A stretch of 64,000 nt of DNA from Aurantiochytrium sp. KH105 (Eukaryota > Sar > Bigyra > Thraustochytrida > Thraustochytriidae). Made by a program: the position numbers and the translations under genes. Shown piece by piece: positions 39,913 through 50,999 of this stretch (position 1 is its first letter; the number at the start of each line of letters is the position of its first letter). The stretch covers positions 303,245 to 367,244 of the forward strand of contig BGKB01000063.1 of NCBI GenBank assembly GCA_003116975.1. Direction: 5' to 3'. The notes beneath the pieces are model-generated. The model saw nothing but the letters and a program-made list of their open reading frames with translations, had not been told where the DNA came from and did no database searches.

Positions 39913-40302
39913 ATGTCCAGCTCGCATTGCTTGCGAGGCTTGCCTGGGGTCAAGTTCGTGAGGGACGTATCCTCTGACGGCGAGGAGATGCGTCTTGACG
40001 AAGATGTGCTACATTCCTGGCTGCCCTCAAGATATCAGGAAAGGAACGTTAATTCTGATGTCGAAGAGCTGGATGTAGCGTACCCAAGAGTCGGGGCAAA
40101 TGGACAAGTGGCGAACGAGCCCGCGTCGATCACAACTGGCCGAAGAAGATCAACGGGAGCTAGGATCGGCGCGAGACTTGCGCGGCATTCGTCGAGCAAT
40201 CCTCAGGATGCCAGCGCACCACGCTCTAGTCATCGCCCACGACTTCCAGCGAGAGACATGCTCCCGCTTTGGATCTCGCGCGACGATGCTCGCAATGTAT
40301 AA
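39913..40302 (+). CDS. Doubtful hypothetical protein
   Basis: The ATG at 39913 opens a 129-residue frame. The first ~65 residues (for example KFVRDVSSDGEEMRLDED and LHSWLPSRYQERNVNSD) have the balanced, acidic composition of real coding sequence; the rest is Arg/Ser-rich. A second frame overlapping at 40100-40498 also looks protein-like (QLAEEDQRELGSARDLRGIR), so a frameshifted remnant is possible. No family recognised. It lies in a region of mobile-element remains. Confidence 0.18.
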   Translation: MSSSHCLRGLPGVKFVRDVSSDGEEMRLDEDVLHSWLPSRYQERNVNSDVEELDVAYPRVGANGQVANEPASITTGRRRSTGARIGARLARHSSSNPQDASAPRSSHRPRLPARDMLPLWISRDDARNV

Positions 40303-42430
40303 TAATAGCTCTTGCACGCGTTGGAAGCAGGGAGCAGACGTGTTTCTATTTTCTTTTCTTTTTCCAGACCAAATGGTCTTTACCCTGTCCGAAGGCAGCC
40401 CCATGTGTTTGATTGGCGTTTTTTACTCTATAACTTATAGAATTGATCTTACGTTTGAGTTGCCGCAAGATTCGCACAATTCGCATTATTCTTTTTGACA
40501 AAATCAAGGATTTTCAAAGCAAGGACAGGAGCGTTGGTCTTTCCATGTTGCTACGTTTCGTAAACGACTAATATGATTGAAGTCTCCTCGGCCAGAGTCA
40601 GCGTTGGATAAACGGGTCAATTGCGATTTTTCGAACATGTGACCCGACGGAAGCAAGCTGGCTTGAAGAGCCTTTGACAGCCTTGTCGACGAAAAGAGGT
40701 GGAAGGGTCGGATGGTGAATAAGGAGAAACGAGGTTGGAAGGAGAAATGAGGCGCAAGAGAAAAGGATCGAAGTTAGACTTCTGTTCGACTGGACTTTCG
40801 TGGTTTTCGATTGACCACGAGACGACGGCCGCCTGCTTTAGGCGGCTCAGGTTCGCTCGCATCGAAATGATTAATTCCCTCGCTAGAAACGATTCCTGTT
40901 GTCCTGATTTGCTTCCTCAAGTCGGCTCCTTTTCACCGTTGGGCCTCGGTGAAATTGCTGGCCTCCAAGCTCGGGCGGATCTCGTCAGCTCGGGGGTCAA
41001 ACAAAGGCTGTGCGCGTTGCTCGAGACATCGGTGTCCTCATCCATCGTAGCCAACCCCCCCCCCCACCACCCCGCGGCTGGTAGCGCGATCTTCCGCCAA
41101 GGCCCATGCCGGCTGACCGACCAGGTCTCCAAGTCCTCCTACCTTTCAATCAGGGCTATCGCGCGTCCACTTGAAACTGTTGACCTGGTGTGCGTTTATT
41201 TCTGCCTCCCGTGCTGCCCTTTCGACCCGACCCAACTCCCGGCGAGGCCTCACCGCACTTGATTGATTAGAGATGTCCGTCCTCACACTCGGGGGCCTGA
41301 CACCACCAGCCCTCCCTCCCCTTCACAGGCCAATGACGGCTGCCGGTTTGGCGTCTATCCTGGCGGTCGGCCACGCACCAGACATGCGCAGCCATGAGCA
41401 TGTTGGCCGCCTAGAGGGCTACTGCCCCCCATGTGCGTCTACGCAGAACCTTTCTCAAAGCCCGGGGCGAGGACGGCTCGAAGACCCGCGTGCCGCCGAC
41501 ATCAAGTTCTCGGCCCGCCTCTGGGGCCTCCTGACAGTCCGTCTGTCTGCAAGCAGTAGTGCCCATTCAACGACCCTTTACGCAAAACAGATCGCCCGGG
41601 CAGAAGATTTCCCCAACGGCCAAGTGGACCGCACTGACAAGCGGCAAAGGGTTCCCGCGAGCTTTAGTAAAAATCGAGCACGACGCCGACGAACTTCTTG
41701 ATTCCTGGTCCAGCGCGGCTCGGTCTGCGAGACGCTCGCGGCTTGCGTTTTTTGCAAATCAGGAAAGTGATCCCTCCCTCCATCCATCCAGAGCAACCCT
41801 CCTCGGCCAGGCGGGCAATACAGAAGAACGCACGACACCAAGGAGCTCGATTTCCAGACAAAAACTCAAACCAACCCTATCGCCTCGCAGCGAGAGCACA
41901 AGCCTTCTCCAGCTCGAGCCAGGCAGGGCGCGGGGCAGGACTCCCTCACGCGCGCCCCCTCACGTGCTGGTTGGCACGGCTTACTCTCGGTGCGGGCCAC
42001 AGCAGCAGCGCGAGGAGCCTGGCCTAGAAAAACGCCGAACGCTTGGGACTCGGGAGGCGCGCCCAGCCAGCCAAGCAGAGCCGGCACGACCTGGGGAAGG
42101 AGAGGACGAGCGAACGGACAGCCCTGCGGCGAGCGAGCTACGCGGCCTCGAGCGGATAGGAGATCGTGGAGCGGGCCCGAGGCCAGGCCAGCCTCGCCTC
42201 TTTTTTAAAGGGCCGGTGCCAAGGGAGCGATGACCAGCAGCGGCAGCGGCAGCAGCAGCGTCTACCATTTCTTTCGTGCCAGCCGCCGCGCGGTGAGACC
42301 TTCCTGCATGTGAGGCCTGCCTGCCTTCATGCCCGCCTGCGAAAATAGCGCGGCACGAAGTAATGGATGCGGGACTTCGCAGGGCTCGCGACGCCAGCCA
42401 CCCGTGCACGCATTGCATGCGCGCGAGGGT

Positions 42431-42458
42431 CGCACGCACGCACGCACGCACGCACGCA
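42431..42458. repeat. (GCAC)n microsatellite
   Basis: Seven perfect GCAC units. Confidence 0.9.
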
Positions 42459-43860
42459 TGGCCTGCCTGACAGACGGCCTCCCTCCAGAGCCAACGTGCG
42501 AGCCCAAGCGCCGCTCCAGGTTTTCCAGGACGGCCATGGCACGGTGACACAGCATCTGTACAGCGAGCGATCAGTAAGGGCCGAGCGAGAGAGCGCGAGA
42601 GAGCGAGCGAGCGCTGGCGCGAGCCCTGCGCGGGCGGTCGGTTCGGGGCGCGTCTAGCGGGGAGGGGAAGCCGAGAAGAGGAAGCCAATGAGGGAGGTGC
42701 CAGTCGTCTGGCTGGCAGGCATGTTCTGTCTGGGACGCAAAAAGAGCGGCGCTCGCATTTTGAGCGTCGCTCGATCCCCGCGCGGGCCCTCGCGCCTTGA
42801 CGCTCGATCCTGAGGAGGGCCAGCGCCTGCCGGGTGCGGCGAGAGCTCGAGGCCGGCCTGGGTGAACCGGGATGGGCCGCGCTGTGCGAGGGCGCAGACG
42901 GCGGCGGCCTCGGGGCGGGCGGGGTGGGCAGCGGTGGCGGCGGCGAAAGACAGGCGGGACTCGACTAGCTTCCCGCAGCCAAAGTTACTTCGCAGCAACC
43001 GGGAGGAAGCCCTGACACCGCGCGCCCACAACTGGGAAGCATGTGGGCTTCCCCTCTGAGGCCGGTCAAGGGTGTCAGAGGAGGAGCACGAGAGGAGGGC
43101 AGGTGTGGACCTGGCTTTGATACAAAGGCCCCACATCTCGCTCACATGAAGCACCTGGCTAAAAGTTGGCTCTAGAGGAGCAGCGACGGACCGGCGTCTT
43201 CAACTGCCTGGTGGCCGGACACGGCAGAGGCAAAAGCGCGGAGACTCGAGGCGGGTCGTGCGGTCGGCAGACCACGCAAGAATGGCTGAAGAGGGCGCGC
43301 GCGCGTGGAGCGGCGGCCGGTCCCGGGCCAGACGGGGCAGCGACACGAAAAAGCGGCGAAGAAGGAGCCTTTTTCCCCGTCCCGTATTGCCCGGACCTTA
43401 TTGCCGTTTGGAGCGTCCAAACGAATGAAAATGAGTATAAGAGAAAGAAGTTACTTTCTAGTTGAGAGTGAGACGCGCCCGGAGAAGCGAGCTGCGGAGT
43501 GGCTCGGGGCGCCCGGATTGCGCGGGTGCGTTGAAGATCTTTCCTTGCGGTATGGCTGCTTGACAGGCGCCCGCGCAACGCCGCAACGGCGACTCGGCCG
43601 CGGCCATGGCGGTATGAGACGCGACACGGAGTGGAGGTTACTCTGCGATGCGTATATTGGCGAGTGGCCGGGACAGAGTCTACGCGCGCGAGACTGGCTG
43701 GCTGGGCGAGAAATGGCTCTGCGGTGAGGCGAAATCGCCGCGAAGCGCGAAAGACACTGCGGTATAGCGGGCGGAGAGTCTATGGCAGTTGAGGGCAAGA
43801 AACGTCATTCTCATGTTATCCTGTGAAGAACGAATGAGTCGAACCAGAACTCTCGGGAAA

Positions 43861-43885
43861 GGGGGGGTGGGGGGAGGGGGGGGGG
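43861..43885. repeat. G-rich tract, quadruplex-capable
   Basis: A G7-T-G6-A-G10 run about 75 bp upstream of the small gene at 43962. Confidence 0.85.
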
Positions 43886-43961
43886 AAGAAGGCGAGATCG
43901 CTGCTCTGGTCGGGCCAGTGGCAGCAAAACCCCAACTCCTGCCGCCAAGTGAGCGTTGATC

Positions 43962-44237
43962 ATGCCGGGTAGCAGGCCATCACTTGCAAATGGCAGCACA
44001 AGCGCTGGCCAAGTGCAGCTCTCGGAAGCGCAGGTCCAAAGTATCATGACCTCGCTGACTTTGACCTTGCAAAACCCTATCGTTCAAATAGAGCGGATCT
44101 CAAACTCGGCAGTTGGCCAGCATGTTTATCGAGAGCGCCTGTACACCGTTGAAGAACTTCCCATATACAAACCCTCAGCGGCTGTAGCAGCAGAAACCAA
44201 CGACACGACACAAACCTGTGACAAGCGTCAGTCTTGA
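43962..44237 (+). CDS. Small hypothetical protein
   Basis: The ATG at 43962 gives a 91-residue protein (an in-frame TTG precedes it). Composition is balanced, unlike the surrounding repeat frames: QVQLSEAQVQSIMTSLTLTL, then NPIVQIERISNSAVGQHVYR and LYTVEELPIYKP. It has no membrane segment or known motif that I recognise. An AATAAA lies about 65 bp after the stop, consistent with a transcribed gene. It converges with the giant gene on the other strand. Function unknown. Confidence 0.45.
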   Translation: MPGSRPSLANGSTSAGQVQLSEAQVQSIMTSLTLTLQNPIVQIERISNSAVGQHVYRERLYTVEELPIYKPSAAVAAETNDTTQTCDKRQS

Positions 44238-44773
44238 CGCATGTGATACAGAGAGAAGTACGGATGCATGTGTGTGTCTAGACTAGGGAATAGACCCACT
44301 TTAATAAAAATTGAACGAATGTGCCTTGTCAGAATTTTTTGTTGAACTCATTTCCACGGCAACACACGCCATGCGCCATTGTCCGAATAGGCTCGCTATT
44401 TGTTGCAAGTGCCAACTCAGAACAAGGAACCTCCAAAACTATTGAATCGAATGGCTTTGGACGCCGACGAAGAGTGATTTTTTTTTTGAAAACTGCAAAT
44501 TGATAACTCCCACGGCAAATGTCCCTTGCACTCATCTCGCACTGCAGATTTCCCTTGACATATTTTCGGTCACGCCTGGTGCTTCTCTTTCACTCCCGAA
44601 AGAGAATCGAGCCTTCTTTACTTGATCGATTGTCGTCCCCCTCGAAGAGACAACGTCTGGAAGCAAAAGATAGTATCGCCAAGACAACAAACAACATGAA
44701 AGATCGAGATTAGTCTGTGACCACACGAAAATACAAAGACCAGCCACATTGCAAGCTGGTCCGATAGTGACAT
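44238..44773. other. Convergent intergenic region
   Basis: This spacer lies between the small gene's stop and the giant gene's stop. It is relatively A/T-rich and holds both 3' ends. No gene was seen. Confidence 0.4.
44303..44308 (+). terminator. Possible polyadenylation signal of the small gene
   Basis: AATAAA 66 bp downstream of the stop codon at 44237. Whether this lineage uses this signal is not shown here. Confidence 0.3.
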
Positions 44774-46881
44774 TCAGGCGGACTTGGCTCCAATAGCAGA
44801 CGCCGTCGCCTGGTCAGCGACGCTGCTGTCGCCCCCCTTTAAAGTTCCAATGTCTGACAGGGAAGCCTTGGAAGAGCTCCTTTCTTTGTCATCTTGAGAC
44901 ATCGGAGACGAGTAGTGCACAGTGGGGGCAGCAGGGTCTTGGTCATTTGAATTTGTTGGCTTGCTCACAGCAGTAGCAGAATCTGAAGCGACCTGCTTAT
45001 CGCGTCCTTCAGGAGATAATGTTGGCAGCTCTGTTCGGGGCGTAATACTCAGGCGAGTGCCTTCTGCCACTGCAAAAACGCCGGGTGCAGATGCGCGGGA
45101 ATGATCCGAGCTGTCTTTGAAGGTTCCAGAGTTCTCACGAGACGCAAGAGAAGGGTCAGTCGATTCCCGCGTGCCGTCTTTGGAGGTTCCAGAGTTCTCA
45201 CGAGGCGCAATTGAAGGATCAGTTGTTTCCTGTATGCCGTCTTTGGAGGTTCCAGAATTCTCACGAGGCGCGAGAGAAGGGTCAGTCGATTCCCGCGTGC
45301 TCGCTACGGCCTTGGAGTCGCTCCCCGAGGTCGAGTCTGACAAGGCAGCGGAAGAGGTGTTCGTGGAAGAGAATGCTGCACTAGGTGGTGTAGCCGCGCC
45401 CTTATCATGCTGGTCAGAAGCCCCGGACGGCGCTGCGTCAGCATCAGTAGCGACCGAAGCGGTTTGCTTGACATTCTCTTCACGCGACCCAGAAGCCCCG
45501 GGCAGCGCTGCATCAGTATCAGAGGCCATCCAATTGCTCGAAACAGTTGAGGTTTGACGGGATGCATCGCAAGCCCCTTTTGCTTCAGAAACGACAGGAG
45601 CGTTCTGCTCGACACTTTCGTTACCTGCCGTGGCGGACGAGGAAAAAGTAACAGAGCCATCCTTGATCACAAAGAATGGAGAGTTAACGCTCGGCTTGCC
45701 AGCCCTGGCCGTCGCACCGGACTCCTGATTGAGTGCAGCAGCGGAAGTTGACAGAGCGTCGACACTTTCGGCAGTTATGTCCTGCGAATCAGACATAGAG
45801 TTGGATGCAGCAGTTGGTCCGCGCCCAGCTTCAGTACCAGTTGCTGTTGATGTCTTGAGCGCTTGGTTCTTTTCAAGCGATGATGCACCGGGTCTCGCCT
45901 CCGCAACACGCAAAGGGGAAACTTCAGATCGCAAGCTGGATGCGGTGACTACGTCACGGCGCGATGCATCGACATGAGCGGAAGAGTTGTTCGACATTGA
46001 CGCGCGATTCAGAGAGGTGATAGATCGGTATTCCGCGACCTGAGAGCTTCCCGAGGAAGCGCGAGGCTGGCCCAAAGCAGGGCTCCGCTCTTCCGGCACG
46101 CTCGATTGGACTTGCGTTGGTTGTTGGAAAGAATCACGTTCTTCCTTGTTCGCTGGTATGAGGTTCTGCGTCGGTGAAGAGGTCTTATTGGGGTCGCGCG
46201 AAGATGAAGATGTCTCGCTCACAACGATCACGGCGTCATCATCATCCTTGCCATTAAAACCCAGAAACAGGTCGGAGGATGCGCGACGTTCTTGAGGCGA
46301 GCCCTGGTCTGTGCCACTGCCGAACACGAAAGGCGGCGACCGCGGTCTCGGTGGGTGGCAGGAAGTACATCTGCGCGGGTCTCCTCCGCCCGAGACAATG
46401 CGAGACGAAGCATGGGATCGCCTTCTTTCCTGCAAGAGCGAGCCATCCGAGAGGTGTCGAGAGAACGAGGGTGTTGGGCCCGCCTGAGATGCATGAGTCA
46501 GTGCCTGATGTGAGTACGCCGTCGCAGGTGGGGACCTCGCAACATCGATGGGATTGCTCTGAGATGGGAATGAAGAACCGCTACTGGCTGAGCGAGGCCC
46601 GAGCTGCTGAGATGCTTCCCCTGAATATCGATAGGCAATTCCTCTGGGCGCCGTGTCTTCACGAGGTCGCTTGCCTGGCACAGGATAGGGCCTGCTTGGA
46701 AAAGCGTCCACGTATTGGCGCTTTGAAGTACTGGGTGCACCTGAGAGTGTTTCTGACTGAGAACGAGCTTGAAGGAACATAGGAGCTTGCGGCGCCTGCG
46801 CATGTACCGATTGCGGCCGTTGGACATGGGTATACCTGACACTTCGATGGTCTTGGTGCGAAAGGCTGCTCTCAAGAGGAG

Positions 46882-46970
<89 letters not shown>

Positions 46971-49900
46971 ATACCCGCACTCACCCCAGGCCGCTGTGCC
47001 ACTGGTGCCTTTCTGATCGTGACATTGAATGTGCGGCATAAATGTTCAACGTGCCGTTTCAGCTCCGCATTATCCCTGGCGGTAAGAGTGAGGTTGCGCA
47101 GAAGTGCTTCCTTTTCATGCTGGTGCTGTTCCACGAGCTCCTTCTGAACTTTCTGCAGATGAGCAATAATCGTCTCATTCGAGCGTCGAACAATTGCGTC
47201 CTCATATCCACGTGCTGCGTCTGCGAAGCCCTGGGAAGCGTAAAAATCCGAGATGACCGTGATAGCCTTGCTTCGAAAAATATCGTCAGGAACCCCATCA
47301 ATGAATCGCCGCAGACTCTTGCAGAGCTCTCGACATACCTCAAAACGAAGCCAAAGGTACGATTCTTCTTGAAATTGATTCACGGCAGCTTTGGTTGCCT
47401 CTCGCACGCGTCTATCATGCTCCTTTATGTCAATGACATTGGAAGAGCTTGTAGATTGCAACGGCGTGACCTGTTGCCTCGCACCTTGAGCTGCACCAGA
47501 CGCCAGAGTCGGGGGACGTCGTTCGCTACTTTGTTGGCTACGAGCGCTATTCCGCTGAGCAGTGCCTCTAACAAGCGCACACAATTCGTCTCGCAGTCGT
47601 TTGCATGCATACTCCAGGTCTTTGACCTTGCGCTCGAGATTACTGACCGTATTCTGACTTGTTTTCTTTTGCAGCTCGAAGTCAGACGAAAGATTCTGGA
47701 AAGAAAGTTTCAGGCGCTCCAGTTTGCCCTCTGCTTCCTTACGTGACTTAATGGCGAGGTTACACGTCCTCTTGATCGACGTCACACGTGCAACCAGTGA
47801 CTTGCGGTCATCGGCATCGTTCGCGCGAGCCGCATTCGTCAAGGGCATCAACACCCTCGTCAGTTTCGCGTCGAGACTGACGATTCCTTGATGGAATGAA
47901 AACCATATTGACGATTGACTTTGGAACAATTTGATCTTTTCTTCCTTGGACCACTTTGCAATCTCATTTTGAACGATTTCCAAACGAGTCACTGACTCTT
48001 TCAGGTCGAGAATCTTTACGTCCAGGGCTTTCATTTCTGCCAACAACGACTCTGCAAGACTATCCTTTGATGGCAATTCCTTGACGCCCGCAATGACTCC
48101 TTTCGCCTCAGCCGAGGGTGCCACTGTAGGAGGTTCCATCGTTGCGACTCCACTTTGCTCCGGTGGCTCGTCCTGGTCTTCCATAACAGCCGCAGACAGC
48201 TCCTGCAAAATAAATTGGAAATCGTGAGCGTGCGTATTCCACACACCTTTTACAGCCTTGCAGGTTTCATTTTCCGCCGGCAGTTCCATCTGCAAGCGCC
48301 TCAAGACCTTGGCAACCTCGATAAAATTATGTCGCCATTCTTCCAGATGCTCAGCATCCATCGTACGAGACTCCGTATCGGTGTTCTGCTCCATCGTTGG
48401 ACTAGCCCGATCCGCCTGCTCAATGTGCTCGGATCCATCGCTTGATGTCTGATCCGCTTTCTGGTCCTCAATGGGCCCTTTCTTTGGTTTCTTATTCATG
48501 GATCCATCGCTTGATGACTGATCCGCTTTCTGACCCTCCATGGGTCCTTCCTTTGGTTTCTGATTCATGGATCCATCGCTTGATGTCTGATCCGAATCCC
48601 GACCAATGGGTTCTGTTTTTGCTATCTTGTTCTTGAATCCATCGCTCGATGTCCGATCCGTATTCTGACCAATAGTTCCATTCTTTGATTTCTGAACCTT
48701 GGATCCATCACTTGATGTCTGATTCTCGTGCGTGTCTTTTCCATTGACTCTGGCACGCGATAGCTCTGTCGGAGGCACCTGCTCAGAAGTGTTCTTCTTC
48801 GTCGTCGTCAAAGACGTATTCGTCGTCTTCGTCAAAGTACTTTCCATTTTAGCTTGGAGCGCTCTGGTGGCCTCTGCAGCTTGCCGCTTGTAGTCATCTT
48901 TTTTCTCTTTGAGACTGTTGATGGCGCGCGCATGCAAAACCTTGCAGCTCTCTAGTTCGGCAATTTTCCGACACAGAGCTTCCTTGGCGGACTGGGCCTC
49001 AGCCTTGGCCTTGTTGAGGGCGGAATCTTGAGCACCCTGATCACGCTTGTCCTGGCCCTCCTTGACCATGAGCCTCCTTTTCGCCTCTTGCGCTGCGCGA
49101 CTTTTCTCCTTCACGTCCGCCTCGAGATTGGAAATGAGCTCGGCCGCTTTCCGTAGCTTGTCCTTGAGCTGTTTCGTTTCCTGCTCGCCCGTAGCCTGGA
49201 GCGCCTTTATTTCGTTTTTGGACTTGACGATCTCAATGTCCCTTTCCTTGATTTGAGACTTAAGTGAGTCGACCTGATCCTTTGCTTTGTCGTGGACGGC
49301 CCTAAGATCGGCCAGCTCTTGTTCGCTCTCGCTCAGGCGGGATTCGAGCTCGTTCGCATTTGCGAGCTGTTTACGAAGCTCGACGCACTCACTTCGAAGG
49401 CGCTTCACTTCGTCCTTTAGCTCCTGCCTCGAGGAAGTATGTTCGCCGCTTCCGTCCGCGGTACGCCGTGCGCTCCGGCCGATCGCGTGTGCGGTAGTAC
49501 CTCTGCCGCGAATAGGCCCAGATTGAGGAGAGTGGCTCTTTGACGGCGAGCTTTCTCGAGGTGAGGCGCTCTTTTTCGACTCGTTGAATGAGTTCGACTT
49601 TCGGCTCCTCTGCGGCGTATAGACGCGGATTTCTCCGGCCAGGCCGATTTTGCCTTCAGCCTCTGCTCCACGAAAACAGCGCCTCAACTTGCACTCGTTC
49701 AGGCGGTGAGGCGACTTGCTCTTTTCAAGAATTCCATTGATTACCTCGCGCATATCGTCTTTGTCCCGGGTCTCATGAAGCGCAGCGGTGACAAAGTCGC
49801 GCACTCGTGTCTGCTCTCTCCGCAGCGGAGAATCCAGATCTCTGGCTGCATACACGCGAACGCGACCATTCTTGCCACACTTGAAGACGAGGTCACAGAT

Positions 49901-50146
49901 TTCGCCAGGCTCTCCGCTGGCGCTGACGCACTCGGCAATAAAGTGGCAAATATGCTTCCAGTGCTGCAGACGCTCCAGCTGCTCGGCCCGCGCCGTCTGC
50001 GCCGTCTGCGCCGTCTGCGCTGTCTGCGCGGCCTCCTCCTCCTCCTGCTGCTGCTGCTGTTGTCGTTGCTGGTACTGGTGCTGGGCGCTCTTGCGCTCCT
50101 GGTGCTCACGGGGCATGCCGCCACCGCCAGGAACACCGCCGCGCAT
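44774..50146 (-). CDS. Giant repeat-rich coiled-coil protein, 1790 residues
   Basis: ATG at 50146; one uninterrupted frame. No known family. In order: Gln-rich N-terminus with four AQT repeats; a compact domain (about 65-180) with HFIAECVSASGEPGEICDLV and LRRCFRGAEAEGKI; a Ser/Arg-rich basic linker; coiled coil (about 225-450); five imperfect ~22-residue repeats around SSDGS (about 470-570); a helical section with further coiled coil to about 1055; a run of about 30 glutamines near 1060-1090; a long disordered Ser/Thr-rich C-terminal half with three ~20-residue repeats around RENSGTSKDG (about 1615-1680). Basic clusters suggest a nuclear or cytoskeletal scaffold. Its first domain and overall layout resemble the 906-residue gene at 33.5-36.2 kb, suggesting a paralogous pair. 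Confidence 0.75.
46868..46971. repeat. (CTG/TTG)n tract encoding poly-glutamine
   Basis: About 31 codons of CAG/CAA on the minus strand inside the giant gene; the 3' part is pure CTG/CAG and the rest is interrupted by CAA codons. Confidence 0.9.
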
Positions 50147-50999
50147 GATTCACGACGGTGAAAGAGCCTGCGCGAGCACGTGCACGCGCGCGCCGCCACC
50201 GCTCGCTTGCTCGCTTGCTCGCGCGCCCTCGCAGCCTCGCCCGCGCCGAGAGCGGCGCCGACGGATCTGCGGCTGGCGAATGGTTAGGCAGACGGATCGA
50301 TGGTGGATGGATGGCCCAGGAATGGACGCACGGGTCGGTCTCGCGCAGGCACGCACGCACGAACGGCACGCACGCACGGCGAGCAGGTCGGTCTTCGCGC
50401 GCCTCGCCTCCTCGCGCTCGCCGCGACGGCGCGGCCTCTTCGTCGGGCTGACCGAGACCCGCCCGTCCCGCGTGTGTGCTCGTGCTTTTTCTTCTCTGCG
50501 AAACTTCGATACCTCCGAGGCCACGACACGCCTCACTCGCTCGTTGACTCGCTTGCTCGCTTGCTCGCTTGCTCGCGCGCACGCCCCGCCCTCCCTGCCA
50601 GGAAGGAGGAGCACACGCCGCCTCTTGCTAATTCGGGTTCTGCCTCCGAAGACGTCAAGCAAGCCACTGCCACGGCCATTTCTTTCCCGACCTTCACCAT
50701 TGACCTCTTCTGTTAGTTGTTCTCGCGGCGCTCTCGCGGCGCTCTCGCGGCGCTCTCGCGGCGCTCTCGCTCACTCGGACTGGCGAAGTGCGACTGCGAC
50801 TTTTGAGGATTTCGAGAGCGCTAGTAGTACAAGTTGGTAATGTTGAGAGCGTTCACTCTCCATTCATGTCAGATCAAACTCCGAAGTTGTTGTCGAGGAG
50901 GAGGAAGAGGAAGAGGAAGATGGAGAGATCGTCGGATAACCTCTTTTTAGTAGAGTGTGCATCACCGTTGAGGAATAAGCCTTTTCGTTAACTTATATA
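50147..50999. other. Spacer upstream of the giant gene, with short tandem repeats
   Basis: This region contains GCTCGCTT runs at 50201-50224 (about 55 bp upstream of the giant gene ATG) and 50539-50578, and an 11-bp tandem repeat at about 50724-50770. The open frames here are repeat translation; no gene recognised. Confidence 0.45.
50724..50770. repeat. Tandem repeat, 11-bp GCGGCGCTCTC unit
   Basis: About four perfect units. Confidence 0.85.

Larger units (their letters stand above)
38302..43961. other. Gene-poor region with low-complexity DNA
   Basis: More than 5.6 kb without a recognisable conserved gene. Both strands have many short open frames typical of GC-rich repeats. It includes (TGGC)n at 39700-39742, (GCAC)n at 42431-42458, a C-run near 41050-41062 and a G-rich tract at 43861-43885. 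One frame at 39913-40302 has a more protein-like composition and is listed separately. Probably decayed mobile DNA plus regulatory sequence. Confidence 0.45.
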
